Shown piece by piece: positions 46,921-63,225 of a DNA stretch of 64,000 bases (position 1 is its first letter; each line of letters opens with the position of its first letter). The stretch is from Liquidambar formosana (taxonomy: Eukaryota; Streptophyta; Magnoliopsida; Saxifragales; Altingiaceae), in the NCBI GenBank assembly GCA_039720395.1, contig CM077833.1, positions 18,351,133-18,415,132 on the forward strand. The letters run 5' to 3'. The notes under the pieces are model-generated. The model made no database searches, was not told where the DNA came from, and saw nothing but the letters and a program-made list of their open reading frames with translations. The position numbers and the translations under genes are program-made.

Positions 46921-48530
46921 CAAAGCCTTATTGTGATCCACTTTCATCTATAGCTTATTTTGAAACTCTTTTTACCAATGGAGAGGTGTATAAATTAGCC
47001 AAAAAAGTTTGGGAACAAGCCAATCCTTTACCAACAAAGCTTTAAATTAATCCACATAAATATAATATATAATAGGTTATCAGTACATCATCCCAAAATT
47101 TTCACATCTACCTCCAAAATTCACGTATTATCGGTCTGAGTTAGTTTTAGTATCTCTTCAATTCTTATTAGGAAGGATTTATAGGTGTTGTCACCTTAGA
47201 TAATCACTAAAATGCCCCTCACCTCTTCTGTGAAATGACAATAACAACCCCCAGATGCAGCTCATCATATACAAGTTATATATGGCACAAGACAAAGCGG
47301 CAGGACCTTGAGGTCACGTGGAACACCAAAGTGTACGTACGTCGTTGTTTTTCACCAGAGGGTTTGAGGGGTTTGGAAAACGTCAATGCCACGAGTAGGG
47401 CAGCAATGCATGCACCACACACTTTGCCAAAAGTGGGAGTGCCACGCCACACGCCACACGCCACACGCCACAGGCATGCCAACGCAGAATTGTTGCACGT
47501 TGTGCCACTCGACAAAGCCAAATGTTAAATATATAATGAATGCCAGAGGTTGTGATTGTGTTGTAGCAAATCAAGACTAATGCAACCACTTCACCAACCC
47601 AAACCCCCACAGGTACAGGCAGAGAGAAAAAACCAAAAAAAAAAAAAAAAAAACTAGAGTATTCAACTCAACTTGATTAAAGTCTGACCAACGCAATTAA
47701 TTAATCATTTTAAGAAAGTGAGAAAACAGGGACTCCTTTTGAACCCACAGGATTCTCTCTCCCTCTCAGCTAAAAAACCACTGCACCCCTGGTTTTGTAA
47801 AATACCGCAAAGCCCCACTCTCCCTTGTTTTTTTGCAAATGAGATATTTTTATCCTTTTTTTAAATGCCCAAAATATCCTTCTGTTCTATTTTTCTTCAA
47901 TTTACTCTATTAGCTAGGCAAATTATATTTTACAGAGATAATTATTCAACAACTACCTCACATCAAGTTTCAAGTTTTAAGCTAGGTAGGGAGCCCACAA
48001 AATATACATGTCTCCATAGTCCGTACAGTCATACACTACTTCAAATTTGGTTTATATGAATGATTACACATGCATTATCGAAGAAATTTGAAATAAAAAG
48101 AAGGCACATCTTTCTTCAAATATAATGCCTAAAACTAAAATGTTTTTACATTTTAGAAATTTTCAAAAACATGATTGCATAAAATATGAACCACATATAA
48201 TTATGGTGGCTTGAATTAATTCAAGCCTCTTATGCTTAGATTAGTGGAGAAAACTTGAATGTCATTAGACCTCCACCTTGTGGCAACTAAATCATCCTAT
48301 TTTAATATATTTTCAGAGTGAAGATATTTTCTTTTAAACACCCAAAAAAAAAAAAAAAAACCCTGGATGAAGACAAGGACTGTTGGGTCATTTCAACTGA
48401 AAATAGTGACCACCACGTTATTTTGGCATTGCCGACCAACGAACAAATTAGCCAGCGCAATTAAAGACATCCCCAGTGGCATTACTGTAGTTAAAAGCAT
48501 AAGAAATGTCAAATTATTATTACGATTTCT
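46921..48530. other. Intergenic, upstream of the desaturase gene
   Basis: No gene. Holds a short CCACACG tandem repeat (47441-47472) and two poly(A) tracts (47632-47653 and 48343-48360). Open frames on both strands around 47235-47610 overlap each other and have no family signature. Confidence 0.6.
47441..47472 (+). repeat. CCACACG heptamer tandem repeat
   Basis: About four copies of CCACACG. Confidence 0.85.
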
Positions 48531-48538
48531 TATAAATG
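48531..48538 (+). promoter_or_regulatory. TATA box of the desaturase gene
   Basis: TATAAATG lies 87 bp before the ATG at 48618. Confidence 0.6.
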
Positions 48539-48617
48539 ACCCCGGGACTCCACTGGTACACACCGCTTTTGTAGTTTGTACGAGCAGTAGCCCATAAACC
48601 ACAAAGAGCCATCAGTC

Positions 48618-50115
48618 ATGCAGTCCTCACTCTCTCTCCCCACAAACCAGGGCCACCTTTCACGCACCACCCCACATTGCCGAAATCTGACCTCCTGTGT
48701 CAGACCACCGAACCCCACCGTCAGCTTCTTCCGGCGACCACCACCTATCTCAGCCGTAGCAGCAGCACCCGCACGACGCCCACAAGTGACCCACTCAATG
48801 CCACCCGAAAAAATCGAAGTGTTCAAGTCACTCGAAAACTGGGCCACCCAGTCAGTCCTACCCCTGTTGAAGCCCGTGGACCATTGTTGGCAGCCGCAGG
48901 ATTTCTTGCCGGACCCATCGCAGCCGTACGATGCGTTCACGGAAGAGGTGCGGGCCCTGCGTGATCGGACCGCCGGGCTGCCTGACGAGTATTTCATAGT
49001 CTTGGTTGGTGATATGATAACTGAAGATGCGTTGCCTACCTATCAGACGATGATCAATTCGCTTGATGGAGTGAGGGATGAGACCGGGGCGAGCCCGTGT
49101 CCGTGGGCTGTGTGGACCCGGGCTTGGACGGCTGAGGAGAATAGGCATGGCGATCTGTTGAGGACCTATTTGTATTTGTCGGGTCGGGTTGATATGGCTA
49201 AGATTGAGCGGACCGTCCAGTACCTGATTGGCTCAGGCATGGTGAGGCAATTTTTTATCATTAAATTACATTTTATTTCCTCGGAATTTGTGGGGGGTTT
49301 TTGTTTTTGTATTTTCCCCAATGAGGGGTATCCTTGCTTATACCCCTCCCAGGTTTGGAATTGATTGATCTAGTGGACCCCTAGAAGCCTGCATTTATAA
49401 GATATGGTTTTTTGTTATATGCACTAGGCTTATATTAATTCTTACATTTTTTTCCCTATAATTTAAAATTATTAGGATAATTTTTCCTTTGTTATGAAGT
49501 ATAAATGTGGGTTCACCAAATGGTAGCATTTTTTATGGTGTGCAATAGGACCCTGGGACGGAGAACAATCCATACTTGGGATTCGTGTACACATCGTTCC
49601 AAGAGCGCGCCACGTTCATATCACACGGCAACACGGCTCGCTTAGCCAATCAAAACGGTGATCCAGTGCTTGCACGCATATGCGGGACCATCGCATCAGA
49701 CGAGAAGCGCCACGAGAACGCCTACTCCCGAATCGTCGAGAAGCTTCTCGAAGTGGACCCCACGGGAGCAATGCTAGCCATAGCCGACATGATGCGAAAG
49801 AAGATCACAATGCCGGCCCACCTCATGTACGATGGGACTGACCCTAGACTATTCGAGCATTTCTCGGCTGTAGCTCAACGGCTCGGCGTGTATACAGCCG
49901 ATGATTATGCCGATATACTGGAGTTCTTGATCGGACGGTGGAGGTTGGAGAAGCTTGAAGGGTTGACGGGTGAGGGACGACGAGCGCAGGAGTTCGTGTG
50001 TGGGTTGGCGCCGAGGATTAGGAGGCTACAGGAGCGAGCCGATGAGCGGGCTAAGAAGATGGGGCCGCACGGCGTGAGGTTTAGCTGGATTTTCAACAAG
50101 GAGGTTGCGCTGTAG
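48618..50115 (+). CDS. Plastid acyl-[acyl-carrier-protein] desaturase
   Basis: Two exons (48618-49241 and 49549-50115, GT-AG, phase 0) give 396 residues, the usual family length. Residues 1-60 form a Ser/Thr/Arg/Pro-rich plastid transit peptide. The mature part starts near [19 protein letters not shown]. The di-iron ligands are visible in EENRHGD and SDEKRHE, with [16 protein letters not shown] and [15 protein letters not shown] in the expected helices; [12 protein letters not shown] and [20 protein letters not shown] are also conserved. The enzyme puts a cis double bond into acyl chains on ACP (stearoyl-ACP to oleoyl-ACP in the classical case). The two-exon layout and sequence suggest a divergent member (DES6-like) and not the housekeeping FAB2/SSI2 type, so positional specificity is open. 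Exon 1 is notably GC-rich. No lesions are seen. Confidence 0.93.
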
Positions 50116-51422
50116 GTGAGTGGCGAGCCGCGGGAAGATGCATGTGTTTTCACTTTGTTTTCCTCTTGCCAATGTAGAGCTATAAGACCAAATATGCAAT
50201 ATAAGACCAAAAATTTGAATTCATGTTAAAGTTATGACTATTTTCTTTTAAATTTTTTGCGGTTTTTTAACGTAAAAATCACTTTAATCTTTGCCCCACC
50301 CCGGCCCAAAAATTAAAAAAAACTCTAGAAAGGAAATTGTTTTTCCTGCGCAAAAATGTTCCCTTCATAAATCAAGCAAATTTGAGGCAATTGCTTTGTG
50401 AAATTAGGGAGATTCAATGTTATTTGGATTTTAAATGAAGGGGGGGAAATGAAAAGGAAATACACACAATATGCCCATTTGTGGAATTCTAGGAGGGTAT
50501 GTTCAAAGAAGTTTGGCATTGCCCCTATTGAAATATTAATTAAAGGATTTCAAAGATTAAATCTAGGGGGCTTTAGCCCTAAGTCCATAATAGATGATTT
50601 GTGCGGTTCAAAGTCCTTTTAAAAATCTTACGCGGCTCAGAATCCATTACTGTATGCAAGGACAAAGATCTCCTTCGCATGTTTTGAACCAATATCATTA
50701 CTGTGATACAATTGTGCTCTATAAACAACAGCAACATTAAAAGGTCGTGATTTTAGACGATTCATCCCTAAAAAACAATTATGCGGAACACTCGAAACAT
50801 TCATATTTATGTTTTACATAATACAAATTAAATATGTTTTACATAATACAAATTAAGGTTTCTACAAGGAAGAGGAAACTTCGAGGCTTATAAGATGAGT
50901 GCTATCAAAAACCAATGCTATGAAACCCTGTAAAAGCTTGAAAAACAACCATGCTTCAGTGATTATAGATGATTCGTCCCTAAAAAAACAATTACGCAGA
51001 TTCAACGATTACACTCCAAACATTCATATCTACGTTCCACATAATATATATTAGGGTTTCTACAAAGAGGAAACTTCGGAATATGGTATCAAATTTGCAA
51101 ATATTAAGTAATCTCATGTGTTGAAAACAAAGGAAAATAAGAAATTCAAATTGCGACAGTTATACTATATCCAAATATGATTCCAAATCTATTATGAGAA
51201 TAAAATAGGCATTGATTAAAAAATCAAAGTGATATTTTATTCAATTTTGCACCGTTTATGCACTAGCCGTGTATTTGGTGGGTATGCGAGAGAGAGGGTG
51301 AGAGAGAGAATTTGGGAGTAACTTTTTGGGAGAGGTAGGGAGTCCAAGAAGGAAGAAACGGATGAGAGAATTTATTTCCATTTAAGAACACATTAAATTC
51401 CCATGGAACGTTTCTTATTCAT
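50116..51422. other. Intergenic with an imperfect tandem duplication
   Basis: No gene. Contains the repeat listed at 50747-51079; the rest is AT-rich. A (GA)n-rich stretch at 51289-51310 lies before the PMEI promoter. Confidence 0.6.
50747..51079 (+). repeat. Imperfect tandem duplication, period about 212 bp
   Basis: Unit 1 starts GTGATTTTAGACGATTCATC and unit 2, at about 50959, starts GTGATTATAGATGATTCGTC. Both continue through CCCTAAAAAACAATTA, AAACATTCATAT, ACATAATA and GGTTTCTACAA with GAGGAAACTTCG. Confidence 0.75.
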
Positions 51423-51429
51423 TATAAAG
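51423..51429 (+). promoter_or_regulatory. TATA box of the PMEI-family gene
   Basis: TATAAAG lies 72 bp before the ATG at 51495. Confidence 0.6.
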
Positions 51430-51494
51430 GGTGAGTGAAAAGCAAAGACGATAAATCTCCTCAAACCTTTAATTCCTTCTCTTATCGAGTCACA

Positions 51495-52043
51495 ATGGCA
51501 TCTGCAACCCACTTTCTACTTGCTCTTCTCCTCTTGTCATTCCCATACTTCTTCCTCCAATCATCCCTATTCGTATCGGCCGACCAAGAGTTGATCCAAA
51601 AGACATGCCAAGGCACCAAATACCCTGACCTTTGCATCTCCACCATCCAATACGACCCATCAAGCTCCACTGCAGACAAAAAGGGCCTAGCAGTTATTGT
51701 GCTACATAATGCGACAGCCACGGCCACAGCCACATATATGTACTTGTCAAACGAAGGGGCTAAAAATGGTACAAGCCCTGAGTTCCAGAAAGTGATAAAG
51801 TACTGCACAGACAAGTACGGTTATGCTCGGAATGCACTCGACGGGTCTCTCCAGGACATGGCCTCCGATCAATACGATGATGCGGCGCTAGAGGCGAGCG
51901 CCGCCGTGGAATATCCCAAGTCATGTTATGACGAGTTTACAATGAGATCGGGCCTCACGTATCCGGTGGAGTTGGCGCAGAGAGAAAAAGTGCTGGAGCA
52001 TCTTTGTGAGGTTGCTGTGGGAATCCTCTCTCTTCTTTCTTGA
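51495..52043 (+). CDS. PMEI / invertase-inhibitor family secreted protein
   Basis: A single-exon gene of 182 residues. Residues 1-28 are a signal peptide (HFLLALLLLSFPYFF core) with cleavage likely after FVSA. The mature protein opens with the first disulfide pair (ELIQKTCQGTKYPDLC). The second cysteine pair follows (KYCTDKYGYARNALDGS and YPKSCYDEF), and a last Cys is in EHLCEVAVGIL. This is the four-helix plant invertase/pectin methylesterase inhibitor fold. Such proteins block either pectin methylesterase in the wall or acid invertase; the target cannot be decided here, although the sequence resembles the 'putative invertase inhibitor' group. An ATATAT run (TATATATAT coding for ATATATATY) sits in helix two. 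In-frame sequence extends upstream to 51435 but lacks an ATG. Confidence 0.88.
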   Translation: MASATHFLLALLLLSFPYFFLQSSLFVSADQELIQKTCQGTKYPDLCISTIQYDPSSSTADKKGLAVIVLHNATATATATYMYLSNEGAKNGTSPEFQKVIKYCTDKYGYARNALDGSLQDMASDQYDDAALEASAAVEYPKSCYDEFTMRSGLTYPVELAQREKVLEHLCEVAVGILSLLS

Positions 52044-53370
52044 TCCTTGAATTCACTCGTATTTCGTTGTTAATTTGACAATCGTTTTTTTTTTTGCTTT
52101 ATGCCCATTTCTAATTGTTTTGAGTAAGAGTTGCGAGTGACATGGGTTCTTTCCCTATCAAATGGAAAGTAATGTTTTTAAAATTAGGTAATATGTGATT
52201 TGAATGGGCTAACTCCAACCAATTGAACCTCCTCTCACCCATAACATGGCAGGTTGGGAATCGTTGGATTTTGATTAATACTTGCCTTCACACTACTAAA
52301 GTACATTTAGCTAATAAATAACTCGAGGTTGGTTAAAATAGAAAACTCTGCACTAAGGTTTGGAATGGGTTGGATTTTGAACATGAAGATTTCTTATGTG
52401 GCCAAACGTTCAACATGAAATACATGTACCAAAGCATTCCTTTAATTATCAACAATATTCACGGCGTGTCCCATTTGAGGAGAAAATCTTATATTTCATT
52501 TAGATGATAATCAATTTAAGGAGAAAATCTTGCATTCCATAATGCGTCCCATTTAAGAAGAAAATCTTGCATTCCATTTTAAATTTATATACAATTATTT
52601 TATCAAAAAAATTATATGTAACTATTTTATTAAAAAAAATTCACTATGGAGAAAATGTCCAACGAAATGTAGCTATTTTATGTAACATATACATATAATT
52701 TCTTAAAATTATATATAAGTATTTTATTAAAAAATTCGATACCGGAAAAATTTATAATGTAATAATCTTCATCAATTTCATGTAACCATTTTTACACGTA
52801 ACTATTCTTTTCTCTTAAGAAAAAACAAATGAAACAAACGAACAAACACTATTGTTTCTTCTCACATTGAAATTGACCAAATCCAGGAAAATTTGAAAAA
52901 AGAATACCATTGTCTAATGCATAAATAATAGAAGATTTGTTGACATAGGTGAAAAAAGGAATGCAATGATTTAATGCATAAATCATATAGGAGAATTCAA
53001 ATTTAAACATTAACAGATTATGCTTCTACACTTCATACCACAATTGTCAAGTGGGCAAATATTACATTAAAAAAATATATATAAAACCTACTCTATTATG
53101 AAACGTTACCATTTCACTTTTAATTTGAACTTGTGCTATATAAGAATTTTAGAAAGACTTTTGTCTTTACAAGTCATTGCATATATGGACTTTTCTCTAA
53201 TTTCTCCTTAAAAATGAAACTATTTAGGAAAAAATGGGATAGTCTCTTTTATTTATTTTAAAAGGGTAATTGAGACTTTTAACTTTTTAAGGAGGGGGCT
53301 GTATATTCCTCTTATACCATTATTTTGTTTCTTTATGAAAATTGTTTTCTCTTATTGCATTAAATCACCC
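52044..53370. other. Intergenic, AT-rich
   Basis: No gene. The only structure seen is the short tandem repeat at 52469-52580. Confidence 0.6.
52469..52580 (+). repeat. Three-copy tandem repeat
   Basis: Three copies of CCCATTTRAGRAGAAAATCT followed by TGCATTCCAT, with 35-50 bp spacing. Confidence 0.75.
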
Positions 53371-54113
53371 CCAGGAAGCACGGACATGCTCTCGACACGC
53401 CTCCAACATGTGTTGGACACACTCCGTACATGTCAAAAAAATAAAAAAACCAAAATAATTTCGGACACTTATGGGACACGGCTCCGACACTTGTAGGACA
53501 CGGCGTGAGAAGGGAGCAAACTGCCTCTCGCCATTGACGGAGGTGGACGTCCACAGTTTGTCGGGAAATTGAACCCACAAAAAATTGAAAAGCAACAAAC
53601 TAAAGATCGAAAAAATAATTCTTCTACTGCTGTTGCCGTTGTCGTTGCTATTGCTGTTGCCGTTGCCGTTCCCGACTCGCTTCTCCGTCTTGGTCTGCTG
53701 CTCTTCACCTTGCTTCTCCCTCTCTTTGTTTGGAAAACAAGAGATGACTATAAGTGACTTTTTGTTTTGCTTTTTGACCGAAGGCTTAAAAGGTTCCTGA
53801 GTCCTGACTACTTCCTGTACAGCTATAATGAGTACTTTTAACTAGAGTAAGGTTTAAGTTAATTATAGGTAGCTTATGAAAAAAGGTTAGAGAGAACTAA
53901 CATTATACCGTGAGCTATATAGTTCTTATGGTGGGCACAAAAATGTTCAAACTTCTAACAATTTTTTAAAACATTGCATAAAATTAACTATATATATATA
54001 TATTATTTATTTATTACCGTATCCCTACCATGTTGTGTCTTGAATTTTTAAAAATTACCATGTTGAAATGTCTCTATCATGTCGTAACCGTGTCTCATGT
54101 CCATGCTTCTTAG
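53371..54113. mobile_element. Non-autonomous TIR element with GAAGCACGGACATG ends
   Basis: The left end CCAGGAAGCACGGACATG with CGACACG is matched by the inverted right end CTAAGAAGCATGGACATG with AGACACGG. Similar GACACGTGTCGGACAC-type repeats fill the first 150 bp. Flanks AAATCACCC (53362-53370) and GAATTACCC (54113-54121) agree at seven of nine positions. These ends are common in plant genomes. The interior has a (GTTGCC)n-like stretch at 53620-53670 that creates meaningless open frames on both strands. Confidence 0.6.
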
Positions 54114-54121
54114 AATTACCC

Positions 54122-54292
54122 TCTCCAAAAAAAACCCTCATTTTTTTTTTCCAACCCTCTCTCCATTCTTCCACCCTTCTCACTCCACTCATCGTTTATT
54201 TCCCATTCTCTTTCCCTCCCTTTCTCTCTCCTTCCTCTTTATGGTGTAATGATTCTTTTCAAGTTCTGGATTTAATTGGTTTTTTAAAAGGA

Positions 54293-54324
<32 letters not shown>

Positions 54325-54998
54325 TTTGTGTGATTTTGCTATGTTGTTCGATTTTGTTTTGTTCATAAGGGTATTTTAAATTGGTTTGTGAATGTTGTTT
54401 TGGACCTTGGCACTCGACTTGTCGAATATATAGATCTCTCATGATGCTCTTCTATATTTTCCTTCGTTTCTTTTCTCACTGATTTTTCTTTCCTAAAACC
54501 AATATTTTTTCTTTTCTTCTATTTCCAGAATTTCTTCAATTTGCTTTTGTTATTTCTATCTTTTTCTTCTCCCTATTATTTCTTCTTTTGTAATACCGTA
54601 GTGGGCTTAATAGGAATAATCTAAAAATGCCCTCTTTAAAAAAATTAAAAATCTCATTTGCCCTCTTAAAATAAATGAAGTATTCTATCCCATAAATAGT
54701 TTCATTTTTGAATACCTTTTCCTAAGTTTCCCTAATTTATAAGAGGAAAGCACATCCAGTGTGGGCGTGGAAGCCTCTGAACCTCCATCATCGACAAAAA
54801 AGACACTAAATTTACAAAGTAGAAGAAAATATATTAAGTGAATCTGTTTCTGGGTAACCATACAGAGGTCAAAGCCGCAAAACACTAACAACCCATGAGC
54901 AACATATTCTCTATGTACAAGCCTACCTTAAATTTATTCTTATTCTCTTACTAGAAAACCCTGGGTCTCCATCAACACAGCACCTACTCAGTGATAAC
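54122..54998. other. Intergenic, 3' of the ADH gene
   Basis: Pyrimidine-rich, with a 21-base poly-G tract at 54301-54321 that may be a sequencing or assembly artefact. No gene. Confidence 0.6.
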
Positions 54999-58717
<3,719 letters not shown>

Positions 58718-59767
58718 GGATTCTTTTGCTTCTCACTTTCTCTCTCTCTCGCAAGTCTCTACAATCTTCTGACTGATTTTTCCCGATAAGAGGTAGATAG
58801 ATTTGTTGCTTGAATTACAGGATCTGCTAGCTTGTGCTGATATTTATGGCGTGATAAGAGAAGAAGAAGAGACCACCGACTTCAAATCAAAAGTACGAGA
58901 ATACAATTTCTATTTGGTTGTTTCCATGTGGTGCCTCCCTCCCTCCTGCTGCGTGCAGAATGCTTACAATGGACCTATGGCGTATTCAAGAGCCAAGAAA
59001 AAGCTACGTGCCTTTTATTTGTTGAAAGTCACGCAACTTTAAGTTCAATTTAATTTTTTTTTAGTTAAACGAGGATATTTCAAGTCATTAAGTTCAGACT
59101 ATTTTCTTTAATCTATAATTTTTAAATTAGTAATTTTTACTATCTCAACTACATTTGTTTTTAATTATTCAATTTGAAAATAAACAATTCAATAAATTTG
59201 TTATGATATTATATTGAATTAAAACATTTTAAAATTTTTAAATTCATCACTATAATTAGATGTTATAAGACTAAATCTTAAAAATTCATAAAATATTATT
59301 ATTTTAAATTTTCATTCTTATTTGTAATAAGAATAATCATTTTTCTAAGTTTATCAATTCAAGATGACACTTACAAAGTGGATTTTGAGGAGTGCCAATG
59401 TACCAAACACCTATCTTTGTCCTTTAATTAAATAGATTTTTTAAATTAAAAAAAAATTGATTTTTGCTGAGTAAACTATTTAATACCTTTACTACTAGTA
59501 CATAAACACATGGCATGTTGTGTGTTTGTGATATGTCTAGAAGAGGAAAAAACAAAACCTGCATATTGGTCTACATTATGACACGTGGGGTTTAATCTAA
59601 AAAACACTGTAAGCTGTCAATGGCCATTTGGCAGTCGATTTGAACAGGTGGCATAACTCAGACATTGCTTACATCGTATGGCCTGCCTAGCATAGGAAAG
59701 TGCCAAAACCAGATATTCGACCCATGTTTGAGAGAAATTACAAAAAAAGGGTAAAAGAAAGAGAGCT
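58718..59767. other. ADH promoter side and spacer
   Basis: No gene. On the minus strand CATAAATATC at about 58841-58849 could act as a weak TATA element roughly 130 bp before the ATG. The rest is AT-rich. Confidence 0.45.
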
Positions 59768-59774
59768 GTTGAGA

Positions 59775-59807
<33 letters not shown>

Positions 59808-59847
59808 ACCTTAATCTGGCGCCTTAGACCAACTCGGCCATCTCAAC
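59768..59847 (-). tRNA. tRNA-Leu (anticodon AAG)
   Basis: On the minus strand the 80-base sequence folds as a class II tRNA. The seven-base acceptor stem GTTGAGA pairs with TCTCAAC, and the D arm is TGGCCGAGTTGGTCTAAGGC. The anticodon arm is CCAGA-TTAAGGT-TCTGG with AAG at the anticodon, followed by a long variable arm (CCGAAAGGGCG) and the T arm GGGTTCAAATCCC. There is no intron. A T-rich stretch about 20 bases downstream (minus strand) can end polymerase III transcription. It decodes CUU/CUC leucine codons. Confidence 0.96.
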
Positions 59848-61108
59848 GTGTAGTGCTGTGGTTGGCGAAATCCATATACATGTACTTCTCCAAGAAAGTT
59901 CCACCTACCGCAGAAGAAACTGGTTCCTTTTGAGGTCATTCAAGTAACTTTAAAAATTGGAAAGTATGAGTTCAGTTTATAATTATTATTGCCTGCAGAG
60001 TAGTTTTTAAATAAACCAATTTATAATTGCTTCGAAAAAATTTAATTTGCCAAACAACCCCTTCATAATTGGCTAAACCTATGTTCAATTGATCAAGATT
60101 TTAATTTGCCAAACAACCCCTTTATAATGAAAGTGGTTAACTCAAATAATATCTGCATGTCAATCTAGTGGTATATGTATTACGGTAGTACCCTTTTTTT
60201 GTCTATAAATTTTGACCCCAAATTTAAATAATCTATTTACAATTTGGGGCGGACCTAGGACGTTTCTTTGGGTGGGGGGGAGGGATGCATTTAAAATTTA
60301 TTTATAAATTGACGATCATTTGATATATCTACATCAAAACTATTAGCTTTATATGCATTATTAACCAACTCTTTGATAGTTTAAGCTTTTTGGTCAAGTG
60401 GTGTCCTAACATAATATTAGAACTATAGTTTTTAGGAGGTCTTAATTTCAAGTTTTCACACCTCTTCCCCTTTCATTTATCTCTTCACATCATTTATCGT
60501 TTCGACTCAATTTAACTCATTTCATTGCCGTGTATCGATTTATCACTCCACGAGTAGAATATGCACGTGAATAAGAGTATTAGCTTCATAAATAGTTAAT
60601 CTATTAAACTTTTAGGGTCAAATGGTGTCCTAATAAAAAAGATGAATATGCTTCTCAAATAAGTGTTAAAGGCTTGATGGTGACATACCGAAGACTTGGT
60701 TTTAAACTTATCTTCATACTAATTAACTAACATCAGTGAGTAATAGCCAAAAAAAAAAAAAAAAACCCTAACATCAGTAACAATTAGACAATTGTATAGC
60801 CAAAAAAAGAAAAAAAAAAGCCCACACTTGGATAGCTCAAAGTTTAACTTTTCTTACCTTGTTTCTGTCAATGTTAAGCAAGTATTCACTAAACTGCATA
60901 AACTTTATTGAGTTACTTTTGTTTTCGCTTATTAAAAAAGGGTTACTTTTGTTTTCATCATTTAACCCAATAATTTAGACATAATGAATACAAAAGCTAG
61001 AACTTTTCAAAATGCCAATGCTACATCTACAAAGTATTTTCACCACTTTAATCGTATGCATTGCACTATCATTCTTTAAGTTTAAGGTTTTTACACTTTA
61101 ATTTATTA
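59848..61108. other. Intergenic, no gene seen
   Basis: AT-rich. Holds a direct repeat of TTTAATTTGCCAAACAACCC at about 60041 and 60099 and poly(A) tracts near 60749 and 60811. Confidence 0.6.
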
Positions 61109-61368
61109 TTCTCTCCGTTTTTAATTGACCGTCTTCTTTGAAAAAGTACGTTTTTTAACAAAACCCTATTAAATGCTTTCACATCAATACAAATGTTTTG
61201 ACATTCCAATTTTTCTCTCAAGTGTACAAAACACTAGAAAAAAAGAGAATACCTTTTATGGGTATTTTAGGAAATGAAATAAAAAAAATCAAAGAGTTTT
61301 GAAATGTGAAAATAATTTTGAAACATCTTAAGAAAGAAAGTAGGCCACTTATTTGAGAATGGAGAGAG
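61109..61368. mobile_element. Stowaway-type MITE
   Basis: Ends TCTCTCCGTTTTTAATTGAC and (inverted) CTCTCTCCATTCTCAAATAA next to TA. Read in the other direction the body matches the MITE at 24433-24693 (for example AAATACCC, ATTTCAAAACA with ATGTGAAA, TTTTCTAGTGTTTT-type text), so it is the same family. Confidence 0.8.
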
Positions 61369-62315
61369 TATATGTTATTAGTTTGTTATTGCTACATCAG
61401 CTGCTTCAACAATCGGATAGTTTAAACTTTTATCTTTACTATTTTCCTTTTCCAATAGGTTGATTGTCTACCAAATTTCTAAATGTATGCTTCATATTAA
61501 TGTAATTCCATATTTGATTTAAACACCTCGTTCAAATTTAACTTCAGCTTACTTCATGAAAATAAGTGTTGAATTTTGGATTAATATGTAATAAAAATAA
61601 AAATAAAAATAATTGAGAAAACATGTCATCTTAACTATCACATAGAATTTTTCCTTTAAGAAGATTTTAACGAAATATCACTGTATGTTTTTTTCTTCTA
61701 AATGGATCAAACGTGGGTATTTTTGGCCTCCTTCCGCAATGTTTTGGACCCCTATTAATCCCTCGTGATACATTATCCACAAACAAGCCTATACATCCGA
61801 TAGTGGGGATGCGAAAGTCTCAAACTTGAAATCTTTGACCCTTAAACCGTTGTCTTTTGTCATCTACACTACTCTCATGGTTTAAGAGTGAATATATTTG
61901 GAAATTAAAGTGGTTGACCTTTCAAGTAATTAATAGAAATATAGTGTTACTTTAAGTGACTGATATGAAAATGATTTGAAGTTTCAAGGACATGCCATCA
62001 TTTTAGCATGGGACCAACACATGAGATCACAGCAAATGTAAATTGAGAAAAGGGGAAAGTTAAGGGGGCCATGGCTCCAGCTAGCTCCCCGCCCTCAGCC
62101 CATGGTTGGTGGGGTACCAATCTTATGGGGTAGGGTAATGGGTAGGGCACATAATGGGAAAAAAAATGTTCCTAATTCTACCACAAATAGATTACATACA
62201 ACATATGCAAGTTTGATTTTAAATTACTGAAAAATGAAAATAAACAAAAACAAAGTGTAATTTCATACATGCTTCCCAGCCAGGCAGCCAGTAATGAAAG
62301 CTGCCATTAGTGGTA
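61369..62315. other. Intergenic, no gene seen
   Basis: AT-rich spacer without coding signal. Confidence 0.55.
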
Positions 62316-62716
62316 GTGAACGGCTATTGCAACCCCCCATTACTATAAGCTCACCCCATATTCTTTAGGTTTTTAAGGTTTTATGCAAAATATAAAATGT
62401 TTTTATGAAAACCGGCCATGATGTCCACTAGAAAACATCATTTTGAACAACTTTGTAGAAGAAAGTTTTTCCAAAATTTATCGTTTAGGTAGACTTTTTG
62501 GCAAAAAATGAAATAAAAGCTATAAATGGCTAAAAAGTATATTTAAACGATAGATTTTGGAAAAACTTTCTTCTGCAAAGTTGTTCAAAATGATGTTTTC
62601 TAGTGGACATTGTAGCCGGTTTTCATAAAAACTTTTTATATTTTGCATAAAACCTTAAAAACCTAAAAGATAGGAGGGTAGACTTATAGGAATGGGGGGT
62701 TGCAATAGCCGTTCCC
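62316..62716. mobile_element. 401-bp fold-back element with perfect 9-bp target duplication
   Basis: Almost the whole element is an inverted repeat: arms of about 185 bp (ACGGCTATTGCAACCCCCCA at the left end and its inverse at the right) around a short AT-rich loop near 62510-62540. It is flanked by TTAGTGGTA at 62307-62315 and 62717-62725. A 9-bp duplication is typical of Mutator-like elements. No coding sequence. Confidence 0.9.
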
Positions 62717-62824
62717 TTAGTGGTATCTTTTTGGACGGCTTTGCCTGACCCCAGCTGAATGAGAACTGAGCCTAATCCTTTAAAGCCCAGCCCAATTTCA
62801 AGTCCAAAAAGACGTATTTTTTCC

Positions 62825-63225
62825 GGGGGAACAGCTATCGCAACCTCACATTCTTATCACCCCACCCCCCATCCTTTAGGCTTTTAAAATTTTATGCAAA
62901 ATATAAAAGGTTTTTATGAAAACCAGCCGTGATGTCTACCAGAAAACATCATTTTGAATAACTTTGTAGAAAAAAGTTTTTCCTAAATCTATCGTTTAAA
63001 TATACTTTTCAGCCATTTATAGCCTTTATTTCATTTTTTGCCAAAAAGTCTACCTAAACGATAGATTTTGGAAAAACTTTTTCCTGCAAAGTTATTCAAA
63101 ATTATGTTTTCTAGTGAACCAAGCGCCTGGTTTTTGTAAAAACCTTTTATATTTTTCATGAAATCTTAAAAACCAAAAGGAAATGGATGGGGTAATACGA
63201 ATGGGAGGTTGCAATAGCCGTTCCC
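62825..63225. mobile_element. Second 401-bp fold-back element of the same family
   Basis: Arms match those of 62316-62716 (TTTTATGCAAAATATAAAA, GAAAACATCATTTTGAA, AAAGTTTTTCC, ATCGTTTA) and the ends are GGGGGAACAGCTATCGCAAC and (inverted) GGGAACGGCTATTGCAACC. It is flanked by 17-bp near-identical repeats, AAAGACGTATTTTTTCC (62808-62824) and AAAGATGTATTTTTTCC (63226-63242). Confidence 0.88.

Noticed and set aside
47235..47610. Open frames rich in Cys, His and Thr on both strands
   Set aside because: They overlap a CCACACG repeat, overlap one another, and show no domain.
48530..48997. A 155-residue minus-strand frame over desaturase exon 1
   Set aside because: It is a GC-rich shadow of a well-supported gene and resembles no family I know.
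53569..53800. Frames rich in Ala-Val or Leu around a (GTTGCC)n stretch
   Set aside because: All phases on both strands are open because of the repeat, and the stretch is inside a TIR element.
54301..54321. Poly-G tracts here and at 58047-58073 as possible G-quadruplex regulators
   Set aside because: Unbroken homopolymers of this length are often assembly errors, and nothing else supports a function.
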